Part shown: positions 28,145 to 37,047 of the stretch, in pieces
Layout of the letters: each line of letters opens with the position of its first letter
How positions within the stretch are numbered: position 1 is the stretch's first letter
DNA from: DASZIT01 sp963770635
GTDB taxonomy: Bacteria > Actinomycetota > Acidimicrobiia > Acidimicrobiales > RAAP-2
Assembly (NCBI GenBank): GCA_963770635.1
Contig: CAVYQI010000007.1
Location: 124,001-188,000 of the forward strand
DNA length: 64,000 bases
Reading direction: 5' to 3'
Notes under the pieces: model-generated
What the model was told of the DNA's origin: nothing
Database searches by the model: none
What the model saw: the letters and a program-made list of their open reading frames with translations, nothing else
Made by a program: the position numbers and the translations under genes

Positions 28145-29059
28145 GTGAGCGCCGCCCCCTCCGGCGAACAGTTCGAGATCGCCCACGGTGAGCAACGGGC
28201 GACCATCGTCGAGGTGGGGGGTGGCATCCGCACCTACGCCGTCGGTGATCGACACGTCCTCGACGCCTACCCGCTCGACGCCATGTGCGACGGCGCCCAT
28301 GGCGCGGTGCTGGTGCCCTGGCCCAATCGACTCGCCGACGGCCAGTATCGCTTCGATGGGGTCGACTACCAAGTCGCCATCACCGAGCCGGCCAAGCACA
28401 ACGCCATCCATGGGTTTCTGATGTGGCGCCCATGGCGGCCCCTCGAGCGTGAACCGGGCCGGGTGGTGATGGGGACACGGTTGCACCCGATGATGGGATA
28501 CCCGTTCGACCTCGAGGTACGGGTCACCTACCAGCTCGACGGCGGCGGCTTGACGGTGATCACGGACGCCACCAACCAGGGCACGGGTCCCTGCCCCTAC
28601 GGCTGTGGCCAACACCCCTACCTCTCCCCCGGCACCGGCTTGATCGATGACTGCCGGCTCGAGCTCGACGCGGCCACCCGGATCGTCACCGACGATGTCC
28701 GCCAGCTCCCAACGGCGAACCAGGCGGTCGACGGCACCGTGTTCGACTTCCGAACCGCCAGGGAGCTCGGCGACCAGCCCATCGACTTCGCCTTCCAGGA
28801 CCTGGCCAGGGATGACGACGGGCGAGCCTGGGTCCGGTTGACTGCGCCCGACGGTCGCCGGGCTGAACTCTGGGTCGACGACAGCTACCCGATCATCGAG
28901 CTGTACACCGGCGACACCTTGGAGCCGTCGCGCCGTCGGCACGGCCTCGGCTCGGAGCCGATGAGCTGCCCTCCAAACGCCTTTGCCAGCGGGGACGGGT
29001 TGGCGCGGCTCGAACCCGGAGACACCTTCACCGCGACGTGGGGAGCGCGCCTCAGCTGA
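28145..29059 (+). CDS. Aldose 1-epimerase (mutarotase) family protein
   Basis: 304 residues from GTG 28145. GalM-fold markers: VLVPWPNRLADGQYRFDG, NAIHGFLMWRPW with the catalytic His region, YGCGQHPYLSPG with the second His, and a C-terminal EPMSCPPNAF. Interconverts sugar anomers. The neighbouring genes give no sugar pathway. The 22-nt overlap with the longest frame of the next gene disappears if that gene starts at 29110. Confidence 0.82.
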   Translation: MSAAPSGEQFEIAHGEQRATIVEVGGGIRTYAVGDRHVLDAYPLDAMCDGAHGAVLVPWPNRLADGQYRFDGVDYQVAITEPAKHNAIHGFLMWRPWRPLEREPGRVVMGTRLHPMMGYPFDLEVRVTYQLDGGGLTVITDATNQGTGPCPYGCGQHPYLSPGTGLIDDCRLELDAATRIVTDDVRQLPTANQAVDGTVFDFRTARELGDQPIDFAFQDLARDDDGRAWVRLTAPDGRRAELWVDDSYPIIELYTGDTLEPSRRRHGLGSEPMSCPPNAFASGDGLARLEPGDTFTATWGARLS

Positions 29060-29109
29060 CCGCCGGCCGACATCGTCGATCCGGACCATCGGCGTGGGAT
29101 CATTTCCGG

Positions 29110-29676
29110 ATGGCCGAGGACGCGGCGTGGCTCGAGGAGCGCCCACCCGAGCTGATTGAGGTGGGTGACCGCGTCCTGGTCCGAATGACACCGGGTGATG
29201 GCCCGGCGTTGGTGACGGTGGTGAACGCCAGCCTCGCCCATCTCCGTCCGTGGATGCCCTGGGCCCAGGATCCGGCGACCGCCGAGTCGATCGGGACGTT
29301 TCTCGGGAACGCCGAGACGCAGTGGGACGGATTCGAGGAATTTCAATACCTGATCCGTCAGGCTCCCGCCGGGCCGATCCTCGGAACCTGCGGTCTCCAT
29401 GCCCGGGTCGGAGTCGGAGCCCTGGAGATCGGCTACTGGGTCCATGTCGACCACACCGGGCGCGGCGTGGCTACGGGCGCCGCCGGTGGTCTTACCGACG
29501 CCGCCCTCCGACTTCGGGGGGTGGAAAGGGTGGAGATCCGCTGCGACGCGGCCAATGCTCGCAGTGCCGCCATTCCACCCAAGCTCGGGTACCGGCTCGA
29601 CCGTATCGAGACCCGCCCACCGACGACGCCGGGAGAAACCGACTCTCATATGGTCTGGGTGCGCGATCGGCCATGA
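29110..29676 (+). CDS. GNAT N-acetyltransferase, RimJ-like
   Basis: 188 residues from ATG 29110 (the frame opens at 29038 with non-homologous sequence). Fold markers: LVTVVNASLAHLRPWMPWA, then LGTCGLHARV ... ALEIGYWVHVDHTGRGVATGAAGGLTDAAL with the acetyl-CoA P-loop (GRGVATG), and NARSAAIPPKLGYR. Most like RimJ/RimL-type acetyltransferases of ribosomal or small-molecule amines. Close (19 nt) to the methyltransferase gene that follows. Confidence 0.8.
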   Translation: MAEDAAWLEERPPELIEVGDRVLVRMTPGDGPALVTVVNASLAHLRPWMPWAQDPATAESIGTFLGNAETQWDGFEEFQYLIRQAPAGPILGTCGLHARVGVGALEIGYWVHVDHTGRGVATGAAGGLTDAALRLRGVERVEIRCDAANARSAAIPPKLGYRLDRIETRPPTTPGETDSHMVWVRDRP

Positions 29677-29695
29677 GCAAGCGAACGCAACCGCC

Positions 29696-30355
29696 ATGAC
29701 CGCCCTGCCTCCCGACTACGACGACGACCCGGATCGATGGCTCGGCCTCGACCGTTCCTGGCAGGCCTTCGGTGACGCGCACGAGCCGGTCGCGGCTCGC
29801 ATCGTAAGCGAGCAGCTGTCGCCGGTGGTCGACATCGGCGGTGGTGACGGGAGGCTGGGCACGTGCCTTCCCGCCGGGTGGCCGTCGGTGGTAGTGGAGG
29901 CCTCACCCAGCCAGCTGGCTCGCGCCTCCCACCCAAAGGTGCAGGGTGACGCCCTCGATCTGCCCATCGGCTCCGAAACGGCCGGAGCCGTCTGCATGCT
30001 GTGGATGCTGTACCACCTGGAGGAGCCGGTGCGGGCGATTCTCGAAGCCGAGCGAGTGCTCCGTCGGGGCGGGCTCTTCGTGGCCTGCACCGCGGCACGA
30101 AACAGCTGCCCGGAATTGACTGACGGCTATCCGCCGTCAACCTTCGATGCCGAAGAAGCCGGCGACCTGGTGGCCGAGGTGTTCGACCAGGTGGACACCG
30201 AGCGCTGGGATGCGCCGATGACCCACCTGCTCGATCAGGACGCGGTGAAGCGATTCTGCCGAACCCATCTGCTGCCCCCGGAATCCGCCGATCGGGTGCA
30301 GGCTCCGGTCTGGATCACCATGCGCGGCTGTCTGGTGTGGGCTCGGAAACCGTGA
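29696..30355 (+). CDS. Class I SAM-dependent methyltransferase
   Basis: 219 residues from ATG 29696. SAM-binding motif I is VVDIGGGDGRLG, motif II VVVEASPSQL, then GDALDLPIGSETAGAVCMLWMLYHLEEPVRAI and LRRGGLFVACT, in the order of UbiE/small-molecule methyltransferases. The substrate is unknown. Probably in an operon with the acetyltransferase upstream. Confidence 0.8.
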   Translation: MTALPPDYDDDPDRWLGLDRSWQAFGDAHEPVAARIVSEQLSPVVDIGGGDGRLGTCLPAGWPSVVVEASPSQLARASHPKVQGDALDLPIGSETAGAVCMLWMLYHLEEPVRAILEAERVLRRGGLFVACTAARNSCPELTDGYPPSTFDAEEAGDLVAEVFDQVDTERWDAPMTHLLDQDAVKRFCRTHLLPPESADRVQAPVWITMRGCLVWARKP

Positions 30356-30373
30356 GGAGGCGGCACCTTTGGG

Positions 30374-30403
30374 TTGACACGTGACCATATAGTCACCTAT
30401 TGT
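30374..30403 (+). promoter_or_regulatory. Promoter with operator in the spacer, leaderless start
   Basis: TTGACA (30374-30379), 18-nt spacer and TATTGT (30398-30403) precede GTG 30411 by 7 nt, so the mRNA would begin at or one base before the start codon (no Shine-Dalgarno is present). Inside the spacer lies an inverted repeat GTGAC-6-GTCAC (30381-30396), well placed for an ArsR-type repressor to block polymerase. Confidence 0.65.
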
Positions 30404-30410
30404 ACGACCT

Positions 30411-31169
30411 GTGGACGCGGTATTCAGAGCCCTCGCCGATCCGACCCGGCGAAGCCTGCTCGACGAGCTCTTCCGGGAGGACGGGCAGACGTTGAGTGCG
30501 CTCGAGGAGCGCTTCTCGATGACCCGCTTCGGCGTGATGAAGCACCTGAAGCAACTCGAGGAGGCCAGGTTGGTGATAACCAAACGGCGGGGCCGCGAGA
30601 AGCTCCATTTCCTGAATCCGGTCCCGATCAGGCTCGTCCACGACCGGTGGGTGAGTAAATATGCCGAGCCCTGGGTGGCGACGCTCAGCGACCTCAAGAA
30701 CAGATTGGAGAGTCCCATGGAGAAGGTGTTCGAGATCTACATCCGGACCACCCCCGAGCGTCTCTGGGAGGCCGTCACCGACCCCGAGATCAGGGCCAAG
30801 TACAACTTCGGAGCCGGAGTCACCTCCGACTGGAAGCCGGGCTCGCGCCTCGAGATGGGCACCTTGGACGGAGCCGGACACCTCCTCGGGGAGGGCGAGG
30901 TCCTCGAGGCCGATCCGCCGCGTCGACTCGTCCACACCATGGTTGCGCTCTGGGGCGAAGACGTAAAGAGCGAAGGAACCTCGAGGGTCACCTGGGACAT
31001 CGAGCCGATCGGAGACTCCTGCCGCCTCACCCTGACCCACGACCAGTTGCGCGAGAACGGCAACGATCAGATCTACGGCGGCTGGCCGATGATCCTCTCC
31101 GGCCTGAAGACGTGGCTGGAGACGGGCGAGTTGCTGACCACTCCGGGGTCGTTGATGTACAGCTCCTGA
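30411..31169 (+). CDS. ArsR-family regulator fused to an SRPBCC (AHSA1) domain
   Basis: 252 residues. Residues 1-95 are an ArsR winged helix (DAVFRALADPTRRSLLDELF, then FSMTRFGVMKHLKQLEEARLVITKRRG); residues 105-252 are an AHSA1/SRPBCC ligand fold (KVFEIYIRTTPERLWEAVTDPEIRAKY ... GGWPMILSGLKTWLETGE). The domains are normally separate neighbouring genes in an operon; here they are one frame with no frameshift sign. Likely a ligand-responsive repressor acting on its own promoter. The ligand is unknown. Confidence 0.85.
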   Translation: MDAVFRALADPTRRSLLDELFREDGQTLSALEERFSMTRFGVMKHLKQLEEARLVITKRRGREKLHFLNPVPIRLVHDRWVSKYAEPWVATLSDLKNRLESPMEKVFEIYIRTTPERLWEAVTDPEIRAKYNFGAGVTSDWKPGSRLEMGTLDGAGHLLGEGEVLEADPPRRLVHTMVALWGEDVKSEGTSRVTWDIEPIGDSCRLTLTHDQLRENGNDQIYGGWPMILSGLKTWLETGELLTTPGSLMYSS

Positions 31170-31300
31170 GTAGCCGATCAGCGCGGGATCCTGTGGCGAT
31201 CAGGCTCGGGGTCCGAAACACGTTCTCTTATTCAGTTCTGTCGGTATGACTCTGTAACTGGTGACGTCCCGATCCACCGGGGCGTCAGTAGCCTGCGCCC

Positions 31301-32932
31301 ATGGGAAGCGGCAAAGAGCGTCTCGTCGACCGTCTTCCTGGATGGGTCACCGCCCGTCGCGGTCGAAGCAGGATCGCCCTGCTGGTGTTCGGTGTCGCGG
31401 TGTTGATGATGTGGTTGTTGCCGGCCGCCGTGGGCGGCCGGACCCCGTCGGCAGCGGCCACAGCTGGCAGCAGCTCCTGGACGGTGTACCACCAGGCCCC
31501 GGCCGGCACCGGGGTGGACACCTCCGCGGCGGCGGTCAACACCTCGAGCCGGGCATGGACGTCGCCCGAACTCGACGGCCAGATCTATGGGGAACCGCTG
31601 GTTTCCGGCGGACAGGTCTTCGTGGCCACGGAGAACGACACGGTGTACGCGCTGTCATCGGCGACCGGTGCCGTCATTTGGTCGACTCATCTCGGCACTC
31701 CGGTACCTTCGGGATCGCTCCCCTGCGGAGATATCAGCCCGACCGTCGGTATCACGGGCACCCCGGTGGTCGACCCGACCCGATCCGAGATCTTCGTCGT
31801 GGCTGACGAGCTGCAGAACGGAAGTCCCGCCCATGTCCTGGTCGGCCTCGACACCGCTTCGGGTCGCACCGAGATGACCCAGAACGTGGACCCAGCCGGC
31901 GCCAAGCCGGCTGCGCTCCTCCAGCGAACCGGCTTGACGCTGGACGCCAACCAGGTGGTATTCGGATTTGGCGGCAACTACGGGGACTGCTCCACCTACC
32001 GAGGTTGGCTGGTGGGGGTGAACGAATCTGGGGGGACTCCGGTTGACTTCGGTGTCGACTCCGGGCCGGGCGAGAGCCAGGGTGCGATCTGGATGGGCGG
32101 CGCCGCCCCGGAAGTCGACAGTGGTGGGAACCTCTGGATCGGAGTCGGAAACGGATCGGTGACCACCGCCGGGCACGCCTACGACTACAGCGACTCGGTC
32201 CTCGAGCTGTCCTCTACGTTTCACCTGCTCCAGTACTTCGCCCCCACCTCCTGGGAATCAGACAACGCTTACGACCTTGACTTGGCAATGGCGCCGGCGC
32301 TGTTGGCCGATGGCCAGGTGGTGGCGTCGGGGAAGTCGGCGCACGCCTATCTATTGAATGGCAGTCATCTGGGAGGAATCGGTGGGGAGGAGTCCGATCT
32401 GGCTTCGGTGTGCGGTGACGATGTCGACGGAGGGACGGCGGTGATGGGGACGACGGTCTTCATTCCCTGCTTGAGCGGCATCGTGGCTCTGCAAGTTGGG
32501 TCTTCGCCGGCCCGGCTCCAGGTTCTCTGGACCTCGCAAACCGGTGGCGGACCGCCAATCATTGCGGCCGGTCTGGTGTGGACCATTGGACAGAACGGCA
32601 TGCTCAGCGGGCTGAACCCGACTACCGGTGCAGTACAGCAGCAAGCCACCATCGGTACGCCGATCAACCACTTCCCAACTCCCAGCGTCGGGAGCGGGGT
32701 ATTGCTGGCCGCGGCCGGCTTACACGTCGTCGCCTTCAACGCTTCCAGTTCGGCGTCATCCCCCAGCTCATCGACCACCAGCCCGACGACCCTCCCTCCT
32801 GCTCGGTCGCCCGCTCAACATGGCGGAGGGTTTCCGGTCGTTGCCATCATTGCCATCGTGGTCGCCGCCGCGATTCTCCTCGGAGTGATGGTCTGGCTCG
32901 TTCGCAGAAGTACGCGACGTCGTCCGGTTTGA
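31301..32932 (+). CDS. Membrane-anchored extracytoplasmic beta-propeller (PQQ-like) protein
   Basis: 543 residues. Signal/anchor helix (about 26-45, IALLVFGVAVLMMWLLPAAV), then an extracytoplasmic beta-propeller with repeated blade motifs (QVFVATENDTVYALSSATGAVIWST, EIFVVADELQNG, ANQVVFGFGG ... LWIGVGNGS, VVASGKSAHAYLLNG, GLVWTIGQNGMLSGLNPTTG), a Ser/Thr linker and a C-terminal membrane helix with an Arg-rich end (AAAILLGVMVWLVRRSTRRR). Likely a binding or scaffold protein on the cell surface. Enzyme function cannot be assigned. Confidence 0.78.
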   Translation: MGSGKERLVDRLPGWVTARRGRSRIALLVFGVAVLMMWLLPAAVGGRTPSAAATAGSSSWTVYHQAPAGTGVDTSAAAVNTSSRAWTSPELDGQIYGEPLVSGGQVFVATENDTVYALSSATGAVIWSTHLGTPVPSGSLPCGDISPTVGITGTPVVDPTRSEIFVVADELQNGSPAHVLVGLDTASGRTEMTQNVDPAGAKPAALLQRTGLTLDANQVVFGFGGNYGDCSTYRGWLVGVNESGGTPVDFGVDSGPGESQGAIWMGGAAPEVDSGGNLWIGVGNGSVTTAGHAYDYSDSVLELSSTFHLLQYFAPTSWESDNAYDLDLAMAPALLADGQVVASGKSAHAYLLNGSHLGGIGGEESDLASVCGDDVDGGTAVMGTTVFIPCLSGIVALQVGSSPARLQVLWTSQTGGGPPIIAAGLVWTIGQNGMLSGLNPTTGAVQQQATIGTPINHFPTPSVGSGVLLAAAGLHVVAFNASSSASSPSSSTTSPTTLPPARSPAQHGGGFPVVAIIAIVVAAAILLGVMVWLVRRSTRRRPV

Positions 32933-33021
32933 CCGGACGGTGTATGGAGGGGATGCGGGCACATCACCGCCACGCCGGTGGCCAGCCCGGATCGACTGCC
33001 TGGTACACGACCTCCTCCGGT

Positions 33022-33083
33022 TGGCACAATTCCGGCACCTCCTACTCTTGACATTGTGCCATAGTGGTGCCAAAGTGATGCCA
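33022..33083 (+). promoter_or_regulatory. Promoter flanked by five repeats with 11-bp period
   Basis: TGGCA at 33022 and CGGCA at 33033 face three TGCCA at 33057, 33068 and 33079, each spaced 11 bp, one helical turn. A -35-like TTGACA (33048-33053) sits between the two arms; the -10 is poor (CAAAGT near 33071). The last repeat abuts ATG 33083. The arrangement suits cooperative binding by ribbon-helix-helix dimers, such as the protein encoded directly downstream. Confidence 0.6.
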
Positions 33084-33646
33084 TGGATCTACGGATGTAC
33101 ATCGAAAACCTCCAGGGCCAGCTTGCCGTGGCCGCGGAAGCCGGCGGCGAAGAAGCTCGTGCGCTGGCTGAACGCTTGATCGCTCCCCTTGACGCCGCCA
33201 TCCGGCTGACGTTGCTCGATGTTCTGGCCGCGGCCACAGAAGAGATCACTTGTGATCTGGCGCCGGGCTCAGTCGAGCTCCGACTCAGGGGACGTGACCC
33301 GGAGTTCGTCGTAACCGCCCCACCCGCCGACCCGACCGATGACGACCCGGCCTATGGCGGCGACGACCGGACACCGGACGACCGGACACCGGACGACCGG
33401 ACCCTGACCGCCGGCTCCGTCCCCGCTACCGCCGATGGCGACGACAGCACGATGTCGCGGATCAACCTTCGGATGCCCGATCCGCTCAAGGTCAGGATCG
33501 AGCAGGCGGCGGGCGTCGAAGGGCTTTCCGTCAACGCCTGGCTGGTTCGAGCCGCCACCGCCGCGTTGGAGCGGACCGACCCCGACCGTCCACGTCAACG
33601 GCGCTCCCCGTATGGCGCCCAGCGCTACACCGGCTGGGCGCGCTAG
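33083..33646 (+). CDS. Two-part regulator with C-terminal ribbon-helix-helix domain
   Basis: 187 residues. The N-terminal half (1-80) is helical, rich in Ala and Leu; a low-complexity stretch (DDRTPDDRTPDDRT) links it to a C-terminal RHH (MetJ/Arc/HicB-antitoxin-like) domain, MSRINLRMPDPLKVRIEQAAGVEGLSVNAWLVRAATAALE. The RHH core and NAWL helix are typical. No toxin gene is next to it; the adjacent gene encodes a DUF4097 protein. Probably represses its own promoter through the 11-bp repeat array. Confidence 0.72.
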   Translation: MDLRMYIENLQGQLAVAAEAGGEEARALAERLIAPLDAAIRLTLLDVLAAATEEITCDLAPGSVELRLRGRDPEFVVTAPPADPTDDDPAYGGDDRTPDDRTPDDRTLTAGSVPATADGDDSTMSRINLRMPDPLKVRIEQAAGVEGLSVNAWLVRAATAALERTDPDRPRQRRSPYGAQRYTGWAR

Positions 33647-33721
33647 CCGGGCGGAGCCAGAAATTCATCGCACCAGGATCCTCAACCGGGGATACCCCGT
33701 TAACCGACTGGAAGGAATGTC

Positions 33722-34588
33722 ATGACTACGTTCGATACTCCCGATCCCATCTCCGTCACCCTGGAACTCAGTGTCGGTGACGTCCGCATCGTGGCCAGCG
33801 ACCGCACGGACACCTCCGTGGAGGTACGCCCGAGTGACGCATCCAGGAAGTCCGACGTGACCGCCGCCGAAGCCACCCGGGTCGACTACGCCGACGGCAG
33901 GCTGCACATCACATCGCCGAAGGGCTGGAAGCACTACTCGTTCCGGAGCGGCCGCGAGTCGATCGACGTGCAGGTCGAGCTCCCCACCGGCTCGAACGTA
34001 CGCGGTGACCTCGGGATGGGCCGATTTCGCACCACTGGTCGCCTCGGCGAATGCCGCTTCAAGACCGGATTCGGCGACATCCACCTTGACCGCGCCGGAC
34101 CGGGACAATTGGCAACGGGCGCCGGTGACATCACCGTGGATGAGATCGCCGGGAACGCGGAGATCACCACTGGATCCGGCGGGTTGCAGATCGGCCGGAT
34201 CGGCGGATCTGCCGTCGTCAAGAACTCCAACGGCGACACCTGGATCGGCGAAGTCGCCGGCGACCTCCGGATGAACGCCAGCAACGGCCGGATCGCGGTC
34301 GACCAGGCGCACGCCACGGTTGCCGCCAAGACCGCCAATGGCGATGTCCGGCTCGGTGAGGTGGAGCGGGGCGCCGTCGTCGCCCGGACCGCCTACGGCA
34401 AGGTCGAAGTCGGCATCCGGGACGGCGTCGCCGTCTGGCTTGACCTCGACACCGCCTTCGGCAACGTGGAGAACTCCTTGGACCCCACCGGGCGTCCCTC
34501 GACCGGCGAGGACACCGTCGAGGTACGGGCTCGGACTTCGTGCGGCGACATCGCCGTCCACCGCTCTCTCGCCAGCCAGACCGGGTAG
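33722..34588 (+). CDS. DUF4097-family beta-strand-repeat protein
   Basis: 288 residues after a GGAAGGA ribosome site, 75 nt downstream of the RHH gene. The protein is almost entirely a right-handed parallel-beta pattern of G-D-I/V and S-G/N-G repeats (SVGDVRIVA, GFGDIHLDRAG, GAGDITVDEIAGN, GSGGLQIGRIGGS, NSNGDTWIGEVAGD, TANGDVRLGEVE, TAYGKVEVG). No signal or membrane segment is visible. The role of DUF4097 is unknown; the RHH gene probably shares its promoter. Confidence 0.75.
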   Translation: MTTFDTPDPISVTLELSVGDVRIVASDRTDTSVEVRPSDASRKSDVTAAEATRVDYADGRLHITSPKGWKHYSFRSGRESIDVQVELPTGSNVRGDLGMGRFRTTGRLGECRFKTGFGDIHLDRAGPGQLATGAGDITVDEIAGNAEITTGSGGLQIGRIGGSAVVKNSNGDTWIGEVAGDLRMNASNGRIAVDQAHATVAAKTANGDVRLGEVERGAVVARTAYGKVEVGIRDGVAVWLDLDTAFGNVENSLDPTGRPSTGEDTVEVRARTSCGDIAVHRSLASQTG

Positions 34589-34628
34589 GACCGGCGGGGA
34601 CCTCCACGGCCTCCGAAACCGGCCATCG

Positions 34629-36227
34629 CTAGGCCACCAGTTCCGGATCTGCCCAGGCAAAGCCCTCGCCGTCGACCAGCTCCGCCTCCTCGCCGTCGTC
34701 GCCACCGTCAACAGTGGCCGCAGGACCCTCGGCGGCGGCAGCCTCACCCGTCTCCCCCACCGGGGCGGGCAGGTGAACCAGCGTGGCCACCATGATCAAT
34801 GCCACCAGCCCGAACAAAGCGCCGGCACCGAAGGCCACATCGAGCCCGTGGACCAAGGATGCCCGGGCGCCCACGCCGGTCCCCAGTTGTGAATGACCGG
34901 CTGCCGCCGTCAGGACCGTCACCAGGACAGCCAATCCGAGAGCCGCCCCGACCTGCTGGATGACGTTGACCAGTCCCGAGGCAGCCCCGGCGTCGCTGGG
35001 CTCCACGCCCGACAGCGATGCCGTGGTCAGGGGCACCAGCGCCGTCCCCGAGCCCAGGCCCAGGAGGACCAAGGTGATCAGCACCCTCGGATAGGAGGTG
35101 CCGGCATGCAGCTGGGTCGCAAGCACCAGGCTCACAATCGTCATGCTGATACCCGACAGCATCAGCACCTTGGGCCGGATCCGATTGACCAGACCCTTGC
35201 TGACCAACTGGGATGCCAGGAATACGGAAATCGGGATGGGCAGGAAGTCGATGCCGGTCCGGAGCGGTGAGTACCCGTCCACATCCTGGAGGAACTGCCC
35301 GAGGAAGAAGAACATCCCGAACATGCCGGCGTACATCAGCCCTCGGGAGACATTGGCGGCGGTCCGGGTCCCGTTGGCCAGGAGCCGTAGCGGCAGGATC
35401 GGCTCCTTGGCCCGGGTCTCGACCCGTACGAATACGCCCAGCAGGAGGGCACCTACCGCCAGGGCGCCCAGCGTCACCGGGCTCGTCCAACCGTCGGTGC
35501 TCGCCTCCACCAGGCCGAGCACGATTGCCCCCATACCGAGAGTGGATGACAGGGCGCCGGCCACGTCGAAGTGGCCGTGTCGGCCCTCGGTCTCCTGCAA
35601 CGCGATCCGACCGATTGCCCAGACCACGATTCCGATCGGCACGTTCACGAACATCACCCAACGCCAGGACACCAGCTGGGTGAGCACCCCGCCGGCGACC
35701 AGCCCGATGGCACCCCCCGCCGCCGACACGGTGGTGAAGAGTCCGATGGCACGGACTCGCCGGGGCCCGTCGGAGAACACGGTGGTCAGCAGGGCCAGTG
35801 ACGAGGGAGCGGCCAGGGCCGCGCCTACCCCCTGGAGGGCGCGGGCGGCCAGGAGCATCCAGCCGGCGACGGCAAACCCTCCCAGCAGCGAGCTCATCGA
35901 AAAGACGGCGATGCCGGTCAGGAATGTCCGACGTCGGCCGAGGAGGTCCCCGGACCGGGCGCCCAGAAGGAGAAGCCCGCCGAAGGTGAGCAGGTAGGCA
36001 TTCAGGACCCAGGAGAGCCCGGTTCCCGAGAACCGGAGGCCGGCCTGGATGTGGGGTAGGGCGACATTGACGATCGTCGTGTCCAGCACCACCATGAGCT
36101 GGGCAGTCAGGATGACGAAGAGGAAGACGGTGGGGCTGGTGAGCCGGCGCCGTGAGGCACTGGGGGGTCCCGGATCGGCGTTTTGGGCACTTCCGGGGCG
36201 CGTTCGAACAAGAGACAGAGGGGACAT
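34629..36227 (-). CDS. MFS drug exporter, DHA2 (EmrB/QacA) family
   Basis: 532 residues, about 14 membrane helices, proton-driven export. Motifs: LDTTIVNVALPHIQ (motif D1), GARSGDLLGRRRTFLTG (motif A), RALQGVGAAL and GGAIGLVAGGVLTQLVSWRWVMFVNVPIG (motif C). The C-terminal tail is acidic. Controlled by a TetR gene read in the opposite direction, with an operator covering the predicted -10. Likely drug or small-molecule resistance; the substrate is unknown. Confidence 0.88.
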   Translation of the reverse strand: MSPLSLVRTRPGSAQNADPGPPSASRRRLTSPTVFLFVILTAQLMVVLDTTIVNVALPHIQAGLRFSGTGLSWVLNAYLLTFGGLLLLGARSGDLLGRRRTFLTGIAVFSMSSLLGGFAVAGWMLLAARALQGVGAALAAPSSLALLTTVFSDGPRRVRAIGLFTTVSAAGGAIGLVAGGVLTQLVSWRWVMFVNVPIGIVVWAIGRIALQETEGRHGHFDVAGALSSTLGMGAIVLGLVEASTDGWTSPVTLGALAVGALLLGVFVRVETRAKEPILPLRLLANGTRTAANVSRGLMYAGMFGMFFFLGQFLQDVDGYSPLRTGIDFLPIPISVFLASQLVSKGLVNRIRPKVLMLSGISMTIVSLVLATQLHAGTSYPRVLITLVLLGLGSGTALVPLTTASLSGVEPSDAGAASGLVNVIQQVGAALGLAVLVTVLTAAAGHSQLGTGVGARASLVHGLDVAFGAGALFGLVALIMVATLVHLPAPVGETGEAAAAEGPAATVDGGDDGEEAELVDGEGFAWADPELVA

Positions 36228-36275
36228 GGTTTGTCCGACCTTTCGGCTGATATGGTGTTGGGAGCAATCGGAAGC

Positions 36276-36315
36276 TCCCTCCGGTTAGTATACGGAGGGA
36301 TCCTCCGCTTCGCAA
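36276..36315 (-). promoter_or_regulatory. MFS promoter overlapped by a TetR-type operator
   Basis: Perfect 8-bp arms TCCCTCCG (36276-36283) and CGGAGGGA (36293-36300), 9-bp spacer. On the minus strand TATACT (36292-36287) is a 5/6 -10 hexamer inside the operator, with TTGCGA (36315-36310) 17 nt upstream as -35. The TetR encoded on the other strand should bind here and shut both directions. Confidence 0.65.
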
Positions 36316-36349
36316 GTCTGGACAGATGGATCCCGGAGGGATGCAGAGA

Positions 36350-36973
36350 ATGACGGATCAACCGAGGCTGGCAACCGCCACCGTGGATGATGTCGACTCA
36401 GATGGCGAAGACGGCGATCCGGGCCGCCCGATGCGGGCGGATGCCCGCCGCAACTACGACAAGCTGGTCGTCGCCGCTCACGATGTCTTCGCCCAGCAAG
36501 GCGGGGGGGCGTCGATGGACGCCATCGCCAAGGAAGCCGGGGTGGGGGTCGGGACGCTGTACCGCCATTTCCCGAGGCGGATCGACCTTGTCGAAGCCGT
36601 CTACCGCGAGGACGTCGACGAGTTGGTCGGCACCGCCGAAGCCGCGGTCGCCAACCTGGAGCCGTGGCCGGCCCTGGTGGCCTGGCTCGAGGCCTTCATC
36701 CGCTACGCCGGCGCCAAGCGGCGGTTCCTGAGCGAGCTCCACGAGGCCTTCGAGAAGAACCCGGAGCTACAAGTGGCATCTCGTGAACGCATCAACGGAG
36801 CATTGAGCATCGTCCTCACCCGGGCCCAGGATGCGGGCGTCGCGCGCAAGGACCTCGACGGACCGGACCTCATGCAGCTACTGGGCTCGATGTGCATGAG
36901 CGCCACCCTGACCCCCGACCAGAGCGCGCGGTTGCTGATCGTGATCCTGGATGGGCTCCGCCCCCCGAACTAG
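36350..36973 (+). CDS. TetR-family regulator of the adjacent MFS exporter
   Basis: 207 residues from ATG 36350; the longer start at 36326 lacks a ribosome site whereas GGAGGG lies 9 nt before this one. Helix-turn-helix: RNYDKLVVAAHDVFAQQGGGASMDAIAKEAGVGVGTLYRHFPRRIDLVEAVY. The C-terminal part is a typical ligand domain. Divergent from the MFS gene with the palindrome in the shared spacer, the usual arrangement of a drug-sensing repressor and its pump. Confidence 0.87.
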   Translation: MTDQPRLATATVDDVDSDGEDGDPGRPMRADARRNYDKLVVAAHDVFAQQGGGASMDAIAKEAGVGVGTLYRHFPRRIDLVEAVYREDVDELVGTAEAAVANLEPWPALVAWLEAFIRYAGAKRRFLSELHEAFEKNPELQVASRERINGALSIVLTRAQDAGVARKDLDGPDLMQLLGSMCMSATLTPDQSARLLIVILDGLRPPN

Positions 36974-37047
36974 CGAGATTCATCGCCTGCCAGTGCTTCG
37001 ATAGGGATCCCGTCTCGGCGTCCGAGAGGCCGAGGCCGGAGGTCGCA

